Positions 13,251 through 13,868 of a stretch of DNA of 13,868 nucleotides are shown here, in pieces. Position 1 is the stretch's first letter, and each line of letters starts with the position of its first letter. Origin of the DNA: Candidatus Nanoanaerosalina archaeon (lineage in GTDB: Archaea > Nanohalarchaeota > Nanosalinia > Nanosalinales > Nanoanaerosalinaceae); assembly GCA_022729285.1 (NCBI GenBank), contig JALDAI010000016.1, forward strand, positions 1 through 13,868, read 5' to 3'. The notes under the pieces were generated by a model. That model did not search any database and was not told the DNA's origin. It saw only the letters and a program-made list of their open reading frames with translations. The translations under genes and the position numbers were made by a program.

Positions 13251-13868
13251 TTAGTTTTGCGGAAACATCTCCTCTACTTTTTCCTCTGCCTCACCAAGCT
13301 TTCTATGGTGGGAGACTAAAAAATCCTCCATCTTATCCTTAGCGATCATCTTTAACTCTCCGGAAAGCATTTCGCCTGAGTTGTACTCCTTGTAAATCCT
13401 TCTAAGCTCTTTATCATCGTCAATAAGGTGGAAGGCTAACAGCTCAAAAACGATGTCTTCTTCAACATCAGCACCTTTCTCCCTGTGCTCTTCTAAGCTC
13501 TGTTTACCACCGGTCTTAGCAGCATCTATTTTTTTCTTAGCCTTTTCAACACTTTCATCTAAGGAGATGTGGGATTTAGGATCGCTGGAAGACATTTTAC
13601 CTCCTTGAAGACCTCTCATGAATTTGTTGTATATTGAAGACGGCTTCACAAAGTTTTCTCGTTTGTAACGGGAAGCGATGTCTCTAGTAAGCCTTATATG
13701 AGGGTCCTGGTCGATACCTACGGGAACAACTACAGGTCTAGGACCTCCGTTCTCAGAGAACTGGGGCTTAAGGATATCAGCTGCCTGAGTAAGAACTGAA
13801 ACAGTTTTATTAGGACTTAGTTCTCCGTAAATCGCTTCTAATTCGTTCTGTGTAACGTTTTTTGAGAA
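13251..13868 (-). CDS. trpS: Tryptophanyl-tRNA synthetase, C-terminal part (cut by window edge)
   Basis: TrpRS charges tRNA-Trp. The reading frame is open from the right edge of the window and gives 205 residues. It contains the class I features of the archaeal/eukaryotic TrpRS: VPVGIDQDPHIRLTRDIA (48-65 of the fragment), KPSSIYNKFMRGLQGG, and the KMSKS-type loop KMSSSDP (91-97), followed by the helical anticodon-binding domain and the end VEEMFPQN. The N-terminal half, including the HIGH-like motif, lies outside the window. An in-frame GTG at 13649 is not the start, because conserved family sequence continues upstream of it to the edge. pheS lies 87 bases downstream on the same strand. Confidence 0.95.
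   Translation of the reverse strand, partial: FSKNVTQNELEAIYGELSPNKTVSVLTQAADILKPQFSENGGPRPVVVPVGIDQDPHIRLTRDIASRYKRENFVKPSSIYNKFMRGLQGGKMSSSDPKSHISLDESVEKAKKKIDAAKTGGKQSLEEHREKGADVEEDIVFELLAFHLIDDDKELRRIYKEYNSGEMLSGELKMIAKDKMEDFLVSHHRKLGEAEEKVEEMFPQN

Noticed and set aside
13251..13649. trpS fragment starting at the GTG at 13649
   Set aside because: Conserved TrpRS sequence continues upstream in the same frame to the window edge, so this is an internal valine codon.
1..13868. Mobile element, CRISPR array, defence system or horizontally acquired island
   Set aside because: No transposase, spaced repeats or defence-type genes are present, gene order is typical of archaeal housekeeping regions, and base composition looks even throughout.

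Overview
This is a gene-dense stretch of an archaeal chromosome, with about 40% GC judged by eye. It holds core information-processing genes and two cell-division-related genes. The archaeal assignment rests on ribosomal proteins P0 (uL10) and P1, a NusG-type Spt5 with NGN and KOW domains, a 56-residue single-span SecE/Sec61-gamma, archaeal-type AlaRS, LeuRS, PheRS and TrpRS, and a long SlyD-like FKBP with a third domain. TATA-like boxes also sit about 26-30 bases upstream of several start codons. Short intergenic gaps, compact proteins and many acidic residues would suit a DPANN lineage, possibly near Nanohaloarchaeota, but that placement is a guess and not shown by the sequence.

Layout, left to right. 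(1) 1-679, minus: the 5' part of alaS, cut by the window edge. (2) 802-3755, minus: a tight operon read right to left as secE, spt5, rpl11, rpl1, rpl10, rpl12, with gaps of 1-22 bases or a one-base stop/start overlap and Shine-Dalgarno sequences before most genes. (3) 3910-5028, minus: ftsZ with its own strong TATA box, directly upstream of the secE operon. The order ftsZ-secE-spt5-L11-L1-L10-L12 is well known in Euryarchaeota. (4) 5129-5809, minus, an FKBP peptidyl-prolyl isomerase, facing 5866-6165, plus, a small unrecognised coiled-coil protein. The two share a 56-base gap with a single TATA-like element usable in both directions. (5) 6203-9055, minus: leuS. (6) 9179-9940, plus: a MinD/ParA-family ATPase, divergent from leuS. 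(7) 10014-13163, minus: the pheS-pheT operon. (8) 13251-13868, minus: the 3' part of trpS, cut by the window edge.

Functionally, the secE operon links protein secretion (SecE), transcription elongation (Spt5) and the ribosomal GTPase centre (L11, L1 and the P0/P1 stalk). Genes for four aminoacyl-tRNA synthetases (Ala, Leu, Phe, Trp) surround it. FtsZ builds the division ring, and the MinD-like ATPase with its amphipathic C-terminal helix may have a membrane-positioning role. First genes of transcripts mostly look leaderless, while genes inside operons carry Shine-Dalgarno sequences.

I found no mobile element, CRISPR array, tRNA or rRNA gene, and no obvious new multi-gene system. The items most worth a second look are a P0 protein lacking the usual GLGxLF tail, the orphan coiled-coil gene sharing a promoter with the FKBP, and a 15-base motif found upstream of both leuS and pheS. 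No gene-free stretch exceeds 300 bases; the longest, 3756-3909, holds the secE promoter and leader.
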